Counted from the first letter of the stretch, positions 1 through 15,799 are shown. The stretch is DNA of 64,000 nt from JAMXLO01 sp963776505 (GCA_963776505.1 CAVZNH010000081.1:24683-88682); one strand, 5' to 3'. Made by a program: numbers and translations. Notes: generated by a model from the sequence alone, not told the origin.

Positions 1-437
1 CTGCCACCGTTGTAGCGTTGCGGCGTGTAGCCGAGTGATCCTCCAGTGAGATCGCGCGCCGCGGTGATCACCTGCAGCACGATCGCGCTGAGTGCCAGCG
101 TCACCAGCGCGAAATAGTGGCCGACGATGCGGAAACGAAAACAGGGCCACGCGATCAGCAGAGCGACGAATGCAACGACGAGCATGGCGATCGGAATGCC
201 GATCCAGGGAGTGAGATGGAAGTCGTTCCACAGCAGTGCGGTGACATAGGCGCCAATCCCCATGAATCCGCCATGGCCGAGCGACACCAGGCCGAACCGC
301 CCCATCACCGACCACGATGTATACATGAAGGACCAGATCAGCACGATCACCAGTAGATGCAGCGGATAGGGTTCATGGTACACGAAGGGCAACGCGACCA
401 ACGCTGCACCGATCACCCATGGCAGGGCGCGGCTCAC
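1..437 (-). CDS. livM: Branched-chain amino acid ABC transporter permease LivM (partial, runs off the window)
   Basis: N-terminal 145 codons of a LivM-type inner-membrane permease; the rest lies beyond the window edge. A GTG start at 437 overlaps the livH stop (GTGA), the usual coupling of these two genes. The translation opens MSRALPWVIGAALVALPF and has hydrophobic segments, followed by the LivM signature region around SLGHGGFMGIGAYVTALL, which matches the conserved loop of the family. It should pair with LivH to form the membrane channel of the HAAT transporter encoded up to 4856. Start choice rests on the overlap; an in-frame ATG at 420 is the alternative. Confidence 0.88.
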   Translation of the reverse strand, partial: MSRALPWVIGAALVALPFVYHEPYPLHLLVIVLIWSFMYTSWSVMGRFGLVSLGHGGFMGIGAYVTALLWNDFHLTPWIGIPIAMLVVAFVALLIAWPCFRFRIVGHYFALVTLALSAIVLQVITAARDLTGGSLGYTPQRYNGG

Positions 438-1306
438 GACCGGCGTGCCATGAGCCCCTGGGGCCTCGCGAACATCATGGCGATGAAAAAGCCGAAGGCG
501 AAAACATAACCCCACTCAAGGTCCAGATAGAGGCCGCTGACCGAGATGATTTCGGCGAAGATGAATGACGCGACGAAGCCACCAACCATATTCCCCAGGC
601 CACCGAGCACGCAGATCATAAAGGTGGTAGGCCCGAAGGTGAGGCCGATGAACGGATGCACGTCGTATTGCAGCACCAACAGAGTGGCGGCGAGACCTGC
701 CAGCGCGCCACCGATCGCCGAGGTGATGATATAGATACGCCGCGCATCGACGCCCATCAGTGGCATGATCTGCCGGTCCTGGGAGATGGCGCGGATCGCC
801 GTGCCGGTATAGGTCCGCGCCAAAAACAGATACAGCACCACCATGCCGGCAAGGGCGGCGCCAAACGCGAGCAGGCGAGCGTAGCTGATATACATGTCGG
901 CGACGGCCAGCACCGGCAGGCGGATGCCCAGATTGCGGAAGTCGATGCCGAACATCACTGTGGCGGCGCTTTGCAGGAAGAACAACACGCCGCCGGTGGC
1001 GAGCAACTGATTGATTGGTGCTGCCCCGAGCAGTGGGGCGATGACCAGCAGGTGCAGGACAACGCCCAATACTCCGACGCCGGCAATGCATATCACCGCC
1101 GCGAGCAGGAACGGCACGTGGTATATCTTGAACAGGAAGAACATGCCGTACATGCCGAGCATGATTAGCTCAGCATAGCAGATCCACACGACGTCGATCA
1201 CGCCGAAGATCAGGTTCAGCCCAAGTGCCAGAAGCGCCAGCACACCGCCTAGCAGGACGCCGTTGATCAGTGCCTCGAGCAGGTAGATGTCGAAGATGTC
1301 GGGCAC
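434..1306 (-). CDS. livH: Branched-chain amino acid ABC transporter permease LivH
   Basis: 290-residue polytopic membrane protein of the LivH family. It begins MPDIFDIYLLEALINGVLLGG, has about eight hydrophobic segments, and carries the conserved C-terminal block TTFMICVLGGLGNMVGGFVAS typical of Liv permeases. It forms the channel with LivM, energised by LivF and LivG. In this operon it is separated from livF by two small genes for exported proteins, which is not the usual order. It overlaps livM by four bases. The substrate cannot be read from the sequence; branched-chain or other hydrophobic amino acids, amides or urea are known for the family. Confidence 0.92.
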   Translation of the reverse strand: MPDIFDIYLLEALINGVLLGGVLALLALGLNLIFGVIDVVWICYAELIMLGMYGMFFLFKIYHVPFLLAAVICIAGVGVLGVVLHLLVIAPLLGAAPINQLLATGGVLFFLQSAATVMFGIDFRNLGIRLPVLAVADMYISYARLLAFGAALAGMVVLYLFLARTYTGTAIRAISQDRQIMPLMGVDARRIYIITSAIGGALAGLAATLLVLQYDVHPFIGLTFGPTTFMICVLGGLGNMVGGFVASFIFAEIISVSGLYLDLEWGYVFAFGFFIAMMFARPQGLMARRS

Positions 1307-1317
1307 AGTATGGCGAT

Positions 1318-1605
1318 CTACTGCGTCGTCGTACGACTTGCCGAAGTCCTGCCGGCTGCATAGCCCTGATTGTATGAGGCCTGCTCGTTCTTCTTCACCG
1401 AGTCAAATATCAGACCTCCCGCCAGGCCCGCTGCGGCACCGGCCACTGCACCGAGGGCTGCGTTGCCGCCGATGGCACCCAGCACCGCGCCGCCGGCGGC
1501 GCCGATCCCTGTTCCTGTCACTGCGCGCTGCTGTGTGTCGGTAAGACCGGAACAGCCCGCCAGGGCAAGGCAGGCCACCAGCAGCATGACAATTGTCGAT
1601 TTCAT
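1318..1605 (-). CDS. Glycine-zipper outer-membrane lipoprotein
   Basis: 95-residue small lipoprotein. The N-terminus MKSTIVMLLVACLALAGC is a signal peptide ending in a lipobox (LAGC), so Cys18 should be lipidated. Residues about 28-68 are an alternating Gly/Ala stretch (GTGIGAAGGAVLGAIGG and following), the glycine-zipper pattern of the 17-kDa-antigen/YMGG-like families, predicted to insert in membrane. It lies between the Rap1a-like gene and livH on the same strand with short gaps, so it is probably cotranscribed with the transporter. No specific function can be given. Confidence 0.8.
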   Translation of the reverse strand: MKSTIVMLLVACLALAGCSGLTDTQQRAVTGTGIGAAGGAVLGAIGGNAALGAVAGAAAGLAGGLIFDSVKKNEQASYNQGYAAGRTSASRTTTQ

Positions 1606-1623
1606 GTGTTCTGCTCCTTGCGA

Positions 1624-2022
1624 TCACTTGCCGCGCTTGCACGGGTACTTGCTGGCGAGATAGCCGGTCACCCCGTCGGCAGGAGTCTGCGACAGGACAT
1701 TGGGGGTTGCCTTTGCCCATTGCACGAAGTCGGCGATCGCCTGGTTGCGGGTAGTGGTTGGCGTGTCAGGTAGGCAAAACAGCTTCCTCGCCCGCTCAGC
1801 GGCGTTCTGTTCTGCCAGCACCTGAAAGACGCCCAGGGTGAAGCCATGACAGAAATTCAGCGCCGCGGTGCCCATCGGATCCGACGGTGTAGCGGAACAG
1901 AGTTCGACGAGATCGCTCGTCGCGCGCAGGTGAAACGTATCCTCAGTGACGGCAGCGTTGCCGGTGGCGGGTAACATGGCCGCGCACAAGGCAAGTCCGG
2001 CCAGCCGATGCCTCCACAGCAT
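1624..2022 (-). CDS. Rap1a/Tai-family secreted protein
   Basis: 132-residue protein with a signal peptide (MLWRHRLAGLALCAAMLPATGNA, cleavage after AxA near residue 23) and a mature domain with spaced cysteines: ELC, NFCHGFTLGVF, LFCLPD, and a C-terminal KYPC. This pattern fits the Rap1a/Tai domain, named after Serratia type VI immunity proteins but also widespread as stand-alone periplasmic proteins. The start at 2022 is preceded by AAAGGAGAA, a good ribosome site. No effector or type VI gene is nearby, so an immunity role is not supported; it may just be an exported passenger of the liv operon. Confidence 0.72.
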   Translation of the reverse strand: MLWRHRLAGLALCAAMLPATGNAAVTEDTFHLRATSDLVELCSATPSDPMGTAALNFCHGFTLGVFQVLAEQNAAERARKLFCLPDTPTTTRNQAIADFVQWAKATPNVLSQTPADGVTGYLASKYPCKRGK

Positions 2023-2065
2023 GCTCGATTCTCCTTTGCTGGAAACCACTTCTTGTAGCCTGACT

Positions 2066-2770
2066 TCAGACACCAAGATAGGCCTCGCGGATTTGCTCGC
2101 TCTGCAGCAGCGCATCGGCGGTGCCGGAGGCGCGCAGTATGCCAGCCTCCAGTAGATACGCCCGATCGACCACGCGCAGCACCTGACGGACGTTCTGCTC
2201 GACGATCAGCACAGTGAGGCCGCTGGCACGGATGCGTTCGACCAGACCGAACACCTGCTGCACGATGACCGGCGCCAGACCCGCTGATGGTTCGTCGAGC
2301 AGTAGCAGCCTGGGTTCCGACATCAGTGCGCGGCCGATCGCGCACATCTGTTGCTCGCCGCCTGACATGGTGCCGGCGAACTGGTGCCGACGTTCATGCA
2401 GGCGCGGAAACAGCTGGTAGACGAAGTCGAGGCGTTCGCGGAACTTTGCGCGGGCCGCCTGAATGTAGCCGCCCATGCGGAGGTTGTCCTCCACCGTCAT
2501 GCGCGGAAACAGGCGACGGTTCTCCGGCACATGCGCTATGCCCAGCTCGACGATGCGGTGAGACGGTGTTGCGACAAGGTCGGTGCCTTCCATCCGCATG
2601 CTGCCGCGCATCGGGCGGATCAGGCCCGAGATCACGCGCATCAGAGTGGTCTTGCCGGCGCCGTTGGGGCCGATCACCGCGACAGCTTCGCCAGCGTTGA
2701 CTTCGAGCGATACATCGAACAGTGCCTGGAAGCTGCCATAGCCGGCGTCGATGGCGCGGAGTTGCAGCAT
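2066..2770 (-). CDS. livF: Branched-chain amino acid ABC transporter ATP-binding protein LivF
   Basis: 234-residue ABC ATPase. Walker A is GPNGAGKTT (about residues 33-41), the ABC signature is MSGGEQQM (about 134), and Walker B is LLLLDEPSAGLAP. The C-terminal IVEQNVRQVL motif is typical of LivF rather than LivG. It should form the nucleotide-binding pair with the LivG encoded immediately upstream; the livG stop and livF start are directly adjacent. It hydrolyses ATP on the cytoplasmic face to power uptake. Confidence 0.93.
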   Translation of the reverse strand: MLQLRAIDAGYGSFQALFDVSLEVNAGEAVAVIGPNGAGKTTLMRVISGLIRPMRGSMRMEGTDLVATPSHRIVELGIAHVPENRRLFPRMTVEDNLRMGGYIQAARAKFRERLDFVYQLFPRLHERRHQFAGTMSGGEQQMCAIGRALMSEPRLLLLDEPSAGLAPVIVQQVFGLVERIRASGLTVLIVEQNVRQVLRVVDRAYLLEAGILRASGTADALLQSEQIREAYLGV

Positions 2771-3523
2771 CTAGGCGCGTTCCGCAGCGTAGGCCTGCGT
2801 GGCAGCGGCATCGGTGCCGAGATACACCTCGATCACCCGCGGGTCCGCCGCGACTTCGTGCGGCAGGCCCTCGGCGATCTTCTCGCCATGGTCCAGGACC
2901 ATCACGCGATCGACCACCCGCATCAGCACACCCATGATGTGCTCGACCCAGATGATGGTGATGCCGAGTTCGCTGCGGATGTTGCGGAGCATGTAGGCCG
3001 CCTGCTCCATCTCCGTCTCATCCAGTCCGCCGAGGCTCTCATCTGCCAGCAGGAGCTTCGGTGCGCTCGCCAGGGCTTTAGCCAACTCGAGCTTCTTCAG
3101 TCCGGCCGCACCTAGCCCGCTCACCGGCGCAGTGCGATCGGACGGCAGGCCCACAACGGCCAGTGCGCGCTCGGCCGCTGCGAATGCGCCGGACTTCGTG
3201 GTGCCCTCGCTGCCATAGAACCCCGCCAGCACGACATTCTCGAAGATTGACAGCCGTCGGAACGGCCGTGGAATTTGGAACGTGCGTCCAATGCCGCGGT
3301 GGATGATGCGGTGCGGTGGAGCGCCAGCGATTTCGCGGCCGTCGAACCGGATCGAGCCGGCGGTCGGCGCGAACGTGCCGGAGAGCATGTTGAAGATCGT
3401 GCTCTTGCCGGAGCCGTTCGGGCCGATCAGGCCAAGTATCTCGCCCTGATCGACCTTGAACGACACATTGCTGACGGCGGTGAAGCCGCCAAAGCGCTTG
3501 ATCAGGCCGGCGACTTCCAGCAC
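2771..3523 (-). CDS. livG: Branched-chain amino acid ABC transporter ATP-binding protein LivG
   Basis: 250-residue ABC ATPase with a GTG start. Walker A is GPNGSGKST, and the LivG-specific GIGRTFQIPRPFRRLS block follows. Walker B is LLLADESLGGLDE and the H-loop region is IIWVEHIMGVLM. The expected LSGG-type signature is degenerate (VSGLGAAGLKKLELAKAL), as is common in LivG-like subunits. It lies 13 bases after livK and abuts livF, so it belongs to the same transporter transcript. Confidence 0.93.
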   Translation of the reverse strand: MLEVAGLIKRFGGFTAVSNVSFKVDQGEILGLIGPNGSGKSTIFNMLSGTFAPTAGSIRFDGREIAGAPPHRIIHRGIGRTFQIPRPFRRLSIFENVVLAGFYGSEGTTKSGAFAAAERALAVVGLPSDRTAPVSGLGAAGLKKLELAKALASAPKLLLADESLGGLDETEMEQAAYMLRNIRSELGITIIWVEHIMGVLMRVVDRVMVLDHGEKIAEGLPHEVAADPRVIEVYLGTDAAATQAYAAERA

Positions 3524-3536
3524 GACGGCTGCGCCG

Positions 3537-4856
3537 TCACTGCGCGGCGTAGGGCGAACTGGATGGCAGCTTCAGCACCGGTTCGCGCTGCTGCTGCGAC
3601 TTCGGCCACACCACATAGGCCTTGTCGTCGATGTACTGGATCACCACGGGGAAAGCACGCGTGTTCTGCCCGGCCATCGACTGATCCACACCCTCGAACT
3701 TGACGCCGAAGCCGAGCATTGTGCCGCCGTCCGGTATATCGGTGTCCCGCGCAGCCTTGGCGAGCGCGTCGGCACTGACACCACCGTATTTCGTGATGGC
3801 GCGCGGCAACACATCGGACAGGAACAGGTAGGTGTTGGAGGCTGCCATGCCGACATGCGGCGACTTGATGACGGTGTCGGGCAACGCCTTCACGTACGCA
3901 TCGCCCACCATCTGGATCATTGGTGGCAGTTCGGGCTTGAGCGCCTTCGGATTGGTGTCCCAGATCGAGATCGGATCGACGTCGAAGAAGAAGTTGGCGT
4001 CGGTGCCAACCGCCTGCTTGATGCGTGTATAGTCTGTGTAGCCGGCACCGTGGCCGACCAATGCGCTGAAGCGCAGCCCAAGCTCGCGCGCCTGACGCAG
4101 GAACAGGCTGATGTCCGGGTTATAGCCAGTGTGGAGGATCACGTCCGGCCGCGCCCGCTTCAGCTTGGTGACCAATGATGACAGATCGGGTGCGTTGGCC
4201 GAATATCCCTCATCGAGCACAACGTTCAGGCCGCCCTCTTTCGCACCCTCCTCGTTGCCTTTGGAGACATCGACGCCGTAAGGGCCGTCTTCATGGATGA
4301 TGGCAACGCGCGTATCCTTGGGATCTTTGCCAAGCTGCGCCTTCGAGTACGCAGCCACCATCTCGGTCGAGGCGAGGCCCCATTGCTTCCCATAGGGCTG
4401 CGGCCGGAACACGTAATTCAGGTGGCGGTCGAGCAGCACCGGCGAGGCGATGCAGGTCGTGATCCACATGAACTTCTTGAATTCCTCGATGCGCGCCGCG
4501 GCCGGTACGCACTCGGCTGAGGAGTAGAAGCCCAGCAGCATGTCCACCTTTTCCTGCTCGATCAGGCGGACTGCCTCGTTGATCGCGACATCGGGTTTGC
4601 TCTGCGCATCGGCGTAGACCGCCTCGATCTTGTAGCCGTCGATCGGGCCCTTCTGAATGAACCAGTCGATCATGGTCTTGGCACCGAGATAGTGCAGCGC
4701 CGCTCCACCGCCGGCGAACGGGCCGGTCAGGTCATAGATCACACCGATCTTGAGTGTCTTGTTGGCATCATTTGCCTGCGCGGTTGCCGCCGCGGTCAAC
4801 AGCAGCACGCCAGCCACCAGCCCGCGTGCCATGCGCGACAGTACGTCTCGGAGCAT
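3537..4856 (-). CDS. livK: Liv-type ABC transporter substrate-binding protein
   Basis: 439-residue periplasmic binding protein (Periplasmic_binding_6/LivJ-type). An N-terminal signal peptide of about 28 residues ends near TAQAND. The mature part starts KTLKIGVIYDLTGPFAGGGAA, the classic opening of this family, followed by a two-lobe fold with conserved AIIHEDGPYGVDVSKG. The start at 4856 follows GGGGGA at good spacing; a start 12 codons upstream is possible. It is the first gene of liv operon 1 and divergent from the binding-protein gene at 5127. It should capture the substrate for LivHM. Confidence 0.9.
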   Translation of the reverse strand: MLRDVLSRMARGLVAGVLLLTAAATAQANDANKTLKIGVIYDLTGPFAGGGAALHYLGAKTMIDWFIQKGPIDGYKIEAVYADAQSKPDVAINEAVRLIEQEKVDMLLGFYSSAECVPAAARIEEFKKFMWITTCIASPVLLDRHLNYVFRPQPYGKQWGLASTEMVAAYSKAQLGKDPKDTRVAIIHEDGPYGVDVSKGNEEGAKEGGLNVVLDEGYSANAPDLSSLVTKLKRARPDVILHTGYNPDISLFLRQARELGLRFSALVGHGAGYTDYTRIKQAVGTDANFFFDVDPISIWDTNPKALKPELPPMIQMVGDAYVKALPDTVIKSPHVGMAASNTYLFLSDVLPRAITKYGGVSADALAKAARDTDIPDGGTMLGFGVKFEGVDQSMAGQNTRAFPVVIQYIDDKAYVVWPKSQQQREPVLKLPSSSPYAAQ

Positions 4857-5126
4857 TTGCGTCCCCCGGTTTGATCTTTGCGTTTGAAGCACTACCCGGC
4901 CGACATCTTATGGAGGCGGAACGGTGGGCGTCAATCTATTGCGCGAACGGACCTCGCGTGCCGCCGCGATTAGGCTAATATTTGCCCGCACTCCTGTGGC
5001 GGGCCTGCCGGCCAGTCGTCGGGACGAGCCGCCGCAGGTGGCCTCGGCACAGGCTTCGGCCTGTGAAGACCCGGAACAGCAAAGACGGCCGCGGTCGTCG
5101 CCGTGGTCGAACAGGGAGTGTACGCC
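4857..5126. promoter_or_regulatory. Divergent intergenic region between livK and a second binding-protein gene
   Basis: This 270-base gap separates two divergently transcribed genes, so promoters for both must lie here. AGGGAG just upstream of 5127 serves as a ribosome site for the right-hand gene. I see no convincing -35/-10 pair and no clear operator, and no conserved reading frame in the gap. Confidence 0.4.
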
Positions 5127-6471
5127 ATGAACAAATCGCGCCACGTGACGCGTCGCAGTGCCTTGCAGTTGGGGGCGGCGGCAGCCGCATTGCCGCTCGT
5201 CCACATCCGCAGCGCCGGTGCGGCCGGCAAGCTGACCGTCGGCTTCTGGGATCACTGGGTACCGGCCACGAATGACGTAATGCGGAAGCAGGTCGCCGCC
5301 TGGGCCGAGAAGGCCAAGGTGGACGTGACCATCGACTTCATCACCTCGAACGGCAACAAGATCGAAATCACTCAGGCAGCCGAGGCGCAGGCGCGCACCG
5401 GCCACGACTTCCTGCCGTTTTACAACTGGCAGGTGAACACCTACGCAGAACAGCTGGAGCCGATGGACGATGTGGTGAAGGCGATGACCGCCCAGTACGG
5501 TCAGTACAGCCCGATCCACGAATATTTGTCGAAGATCAAAGGACACTGGCGGGCGCTGCCTTCCAGCACAGGCACGCTGAACCTGAACTGCTGCGGGCGC
5601 ATCAGCCTGTTGAAGCAGCACGCCGGTATCGATGTGCTGGCAATGTATCCGGCGCACAAGTCAGACCCCAAGGCCGCGGCCAATTGGACATACGACACGT
5701 TCCTCAAGGCGGCCGAAGCTTGCCAGAAGGCGGGATTTGCCTTTGGGCTCGGGCTCGGCCAGACCGGTAACTCGATCAACAACACCGGCATCATCTATTC
5801 GGCTTTCGGCGCGGAACTGGTCAATGCGAAGGGCGAGATCACCGTCGAATTCTGATGCGGTGAATGAGGTGCTCGACTATGCACGCAAGCTGGGGAAGTT
5901 CCTGCCGCCCGATGCCGTGAGTTATGACGATGCGTCGAACAACCGCGCGCTGATTTCAGGACAGAGCGCGCTGATCATGAACCCGCCTTCGGCCTGGTCG
6001 GTGGCGAAGCGCGATGCGCCGAAGGTGGCGGAGGACTGCTGGACGTTCCCGTGTCCAGCCGGCCCCAAGGGTCGGTTCAATCCGTATAATTACTGCTTCT
6101 TCGGCGTGTGGGAGTTTGGCCAGAACAAGACGGCGGCACAGGAGCTTGCGCAGTTCCTGCAGGAGCGCGCACAGGTGAAGGAACGTGATACCGCCGCAAA
6201 TGGCTACGACCTGCCGCCGTTAATCAGCATGTCGGACTTCGAGATCTGGTCCGAGGTCGAACCGCCGAAGGGCACGGTGTATAACTATCCGATGCGGCCG
6301 TGGCACGATGCGCATGAGAACATCACCGCGTATCCAGCGCCGCCGGACGTCGCGGCGCAGATGTATTCGCGTGCCATTCACCCGACGATGATGGCCAAAG
6401 TGTATTCAGGCCAGTCTAACAAGGAAGTCATCGGCTGGGCGAAGAACGAGCTGGAAGGCTTCATGCGCTGA
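5127..6471 (+). pseudogene. Family-1 extracellular solute-binding protein, broken by a +1 frameshift
   Basis: Sugar-type ABC solute-binding protein, about 447 residues once repaired. It starts MNKSRHVTRRSALQLG, a Tat-like twin-arginine signal, and the mature protein begins KLTVGFWDHWVPATNDVM. The frame runs to a stop at 5853-5855, but homology continues in the next frame from NSDAVNEVLDYARKLG to the end at 6471. One extra base near 5848 (GTCGAATTCT, where the family expects ITVNSDAV) explains the break. No permease or ATPase gene for it lies in the window, so it is an orphan even if the frameshift is a sequencing error. A stem-loop follows the gene. Confidence 0.82.
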
Positions 6472-6485
6472 AGCCCTGCTGATCC

Positions 6486-6511
6486 GCCGGTCCGGCACTG
6501 TCCGGACCGGC
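6486..6511 (+). terminator. Stem-loop after the solute-binding protein gene
   Basis: Perfect 10-base inverted repeat GCCGGTCCGG / CCGGACCGGC with a six-base loop, 15 bases after the stop at 6471. No T-run follows, so it is either a weak or factor-assisted terminator or an mRNA 3'-end stabiliser. The remaining bases up to 6830 hold no supported gene. Confidence 0.6.
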
Positions 6512-6830
6512 GAGCGGTTCCCTAAAGGCGGGTCAACAGTTGGTGATCCTGGCGCCCCGCAGTGCGTGGCTTGACGACATTCGTCTGACGGAAACGGCGC
6601 CAAAAAGATCGAACACCTGAACTTTTCCTGCTCAGTTGCGCCGTTGCTGGATGCTTGCACGGCCGTTGAGACAGCCGGACTGCCCGATCTGCTGAGCGGG
6701 AAGTTGAATGGACCGCGGGCATTCGCGCAAAATACAACTAACGAAATGCAACGAGCCTGACGCGGAATAAACATCTTTCTCGCGCTGCCAGGTCACAATT
6801 TGCCGAGTGCCCGCCGGCCAGGAGTTAGTC

Positions 6831-13155
<6,325 letters not shown>

Positions 13156-13165
13156 GGGCACGGCC

Positions 13166-14851
13166 ATGAGCCCGGGGGACAAGGTCAACATCCTGCTGGT
13201 CGATGACCAGCCAGCCAAGCTGATGAGCTACGAAGTGGTGCTCTCCGAACTTGGGGAGAATCTCATCAAGGCGAACTCAGCCAACGAGGCATTGCAGCAC
13301 CTGCTGCGGCATGAGGTCGCGGTCGTGCTGATCGATGTCGTCATGCCCGATCTCGATGGCTTCGAACTGGCGGCAATGATCCGCGAACATCCGCGCTGCC
13401 GGCGCACGGCCATCATCTTCGTCTCGGCTATCCAGATGAGTGAGCTGGACCTGCTTCGTGGCTATCAGGCAGGCGCGGTGGACTACGTACCTGTACCCGT
13501 CGTGCCGGAACTGCTGCGCGCCAAGGTGCGTGTATTCGCCGACCTGTATCGCAAGACCCGCCAGCTCGAACAGCTCAATAGCGAACTGGAACGCCGCGTC
13601 GATGAGCGCACAACGGAACTGGCGCAGGCCAACGCCGAGCTTGAACAGCGTGTGGAGGAGCGCACGCGTGAACGCGAGGCAGCGCTGATGCAGGTGCAGG
13701 AGATGCAGAAGCTGGAGAGCATCGGCCAGCTCACCGGCGGTGTCGCACACGACTTCAACAATCTCCTGATGGTGATCCTCGGCAATTTGCAGCTGCTGCG
13801 CAAACGCCTGCCAGACGATCCTCGCCTGGCGCGGCTGGTCGATGGTGCGATGCAGGGTGCCGATCGTGGTGCCACCTTGACCAAGCGCATGCTCGCCTTC
13901 GCGCGTCGCCAGGAGCTGCGACCGGAGACGGTGGATGTGCCGCGGCTGATCGATGGCATGGAGGAGATGTTGCGGCGAACGCTTGGCCCCGGCATTCAGA
14001 TCATTACGACGTATCGTCCCGATCTGCCGCCGATCCGGGTCGATCCGAATCAGCTCGAACTCGCACTGCTGAACCTTGCGCTGAATGCGCGCGACGCGAT
14101 GCCGTATGGCGGGCGGCTGGTCATTGGCGGAACCCGTATCACGAGCGAGACAGGTGTTCCGCAGGAGTTGGAAGCAGGAAGTTATGTATGCCTGACGGTG
14201 TCCGACTCCGGCGCAGGGATGGATGAGGCGACGCTGAAGCGGGCCACGGAACCGTTCTTCACCACCAAGGGTGCGGGCAAGGGTACCGGGCTCGGTTTGT
14301 CCATGGTGCATGGCGTCGCGGCGCAATCGGGCGGTGCGATGCGTATCACCAGCCGGCCTGGCGACGGCACCACGGTTGAGCTGTGGCTGCCATTGTCCGA
14401 GACAGCCCTGGAGGTCAGTACAGCACCCGCGGCAGCGTTGTTCGGTACTGCCGGCCGACCATTCCGCGTGATGGTGGTGGACGACGATCCGCTTGTCGTC
14501 GCGAGTACTGCGGCGATGCTGGAGGATATCGGCCACACCGTGACCGAGGCGCTCTCAGGGGCGCGCGCGTTCGACATGCTGCGGCTCGGCACGAAGGTCG
14601 ATGTCGTGGTGACTGACCACGCGATGCCAGGCATGACGGGCGCTGAACTCGCGCGGCAGATAAAACAGCGCTGGCCGGAGTTGCCGGTCATTCTGGCAAC
14701 GGGTTACGCCGAATTGCCGAACGGCGAGGATCCGGGCCTGCCGCGCTTGTCCAAGCCCTATCTGCAGGACGAACTGGCGGGCCAGATCGCCAGGGTGATG
14801 AGCGCGGTTCCGACCAACGTCATTCCGCTGGACTCAGTCCGCCGCGCCTGA
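13166..14851 (+). CDS. Hybrid histidine kinase / response regulator (REC-HisKA-HATPase-REC)
   Basis: 561 residues. An N-terminal receiver domain (ILLVDDQPAKLMSYE, acceptor in VLIDVVMPDLDG) is followed by a coiled coil (residues about 130-185), HisKA with GGVAHDFNNLLMVILG (phospho-His), and HATPase with LNLALNARDAM, DSGAGM and GKGTGLGLSMVHG. A C-terminal receiver has VMVVDDDPLVV, acceptor Asp in VTDHAMPG and a conserved Lys in LSKPY. The HDFNN variant matches the kinase class with NtrB-like phosphoacceptor boxes. Ten bases downstream of the poly-HAMP kinase, it very likely acts in the same phosphorelay. No DNA-binding output domain is present in either protein. Confidence 0.93.
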   Translation: MSPGDKVNILLVDDQPAKLMSYEVVLSELGENLIKANSANEALQHLLRHEVAVVLIDVVMPDLDGFELAAMIREHPRCRRTAIIFVSAIQMSELDLLRGYQAGAVDYVPVPVVPELLRAKVRVFADLYRKTRQLEQLNSELERRVDERTTELAQANAELEQRVEERTREREAALMQVQEMQKLESIGQLTGGVAHDFNNLLMVILGNLQLLRKRLPDDPRLARLVDGAMQGADRGATLTKRMLAFARRQELRPETVDVPRLIDGMEEMLRRTLGPGIQIITTYRPDLPPIRVDPNQLELALLNLALNARDAMPYGGRLVIGGTRITSETGVPQELEAGSYVCLTVSDSGAGMDEATLKRATEPFFTTKGAGKGTGLGLSMVHGVAAQSGGAMRITSRPGDGTTVELWLPLSETALEVSTAPAAALFGTAGRPFRVMVVDDDPLVVASTAAMLEDIGHTVTEALSGARAFDMLRLGTKVDVVVTDHAMPGMTGAELARQIKQRWPELPVILATGYAELPNGEDPGLPRLSKPYLQDELAGQIARVMSAVPTNVIPLDSVRRA

Positions 14852-14920
14852 GGGCTGCCACTGCCGCATTGGAAGATGGGCTAGCCAAAACGTGACGCTT
14901 TGGCCAGACTGGCCCGCATA

Positions 14921-15796
14921 ATGGAAATGTCCTTCGATCTCCTGGGCAACGCCTTGGTGTCCGGGCTGTTGCTCGGCGGCTTCTACGCTGCCGTCACGAT
15001 CGGCGTGTCCATCTCGTTCGGCATGCTGGACATCGTCAACATCGCCCACCCGGCCTTCATCATCCTGGGCTCATACATTGCCTATATCGGCAACACGACG
15101 TTTGGCATCGATCCGATCCTGGCGAGCGTGATCGCGCTGCCGGCATTCTATCTGCTCGGGGCGGCAGTTTATCAGGTTTATTACGTCGCCTTCGAGCGAC
15201 GCGGCGAGGAGGCATTGCGTGGCCTCGCCTTCTTCTTCGGCCTTCTGTTCATCACCGAGGTCACGCTGGTGCTGGTGTTCGGAGTGGACTATCGCCTCGT
15301 CGAGGCAGCTTATATCGGACCGAGCCTGCATATCGGCGTCATCGATCTGCCGCTGCGGTTGCTTGTGCCGTGTCTGGTCGGGTTGGTGATGGTCGGCGGG
15401 TTGCAACTGTTCATGTCGAACACCTTCCTGGGTCGCGCGATTCTTGCTGTGGCACAGGACCAGTTGGCACTGCGGCTCATGGCCGCAAACCCGACACGGA
15501 TCAAGCGCATCGCATTCGGGCTGTCGATCGCCACAGCGTCGCTGGCCGGCGCGGTTCTGATCGTGATCCAGCCTGTCGAGCCGTCGATCGGCCGCGACTA
15601 CATCGGCCGCGTATTCGCGATCTGCGTGTTGGGTGGCATGGGTAGCTTTGCAGGAACACTGGTCGCGGCCTTGACCTTGGGCGTCGTCGAGAATCTGACA
15701 TCGACCTTCTACGGCCCTTCCTGGGCGCCGGCGGTAGCGTTCGGCTTTCTGCTGATCACGCTGGCGGTGCGACCCGCTGGTATCTTCGGGCGCTAG
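14921..15796 (+). CDS. livH: Branched-chain amino acid ABC transporter permease LivH (second system)
   Basis: 291-residue polytopic membrane protein of the LivH family, with a conserved N-terminal block (ALVSGLLLGGFYAAVTIGVS) and C-terminal FAICVLGGMGSFAGTLVAA. Start codons at 14921 and 14927 are both possible; no strong ribosome site is seen for either. It leads a four-gene transporter set (H-M-G-F) 70 bases after the kinase gene. It is clearly different in sequence from the LivH at 434-1306, so it belongs to a separate transporter, not a recent copy. Confidence 0.92.
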   Translation: MEMSFDLLGNALVSGLLLGGFYAAVTIGVSISFGMLDIVNIAHPAFIILGSYIAYIGNTTFGIDPILASVIALPAFYLLGAAVYQVYYVAFERRGEEALRGLAFFFGLLFITEVTLVLVFGVDYRLVEAAYIGPSLHIGVIDLPLRLLVPCLVGLVMVGGLQLFMSNTFLGRAILAVAQDQLALRLMAANPTRIKRIAFGLSIATASLAGAVLIVIQPVEPSIGRDYIGRVFAICVLGGMGSFAGTLVAALTLGVVENLTSTFYGPSWAPAVAFGFLLITLAVRPAGIFGR

Positions 15797-15799
15797 CGC

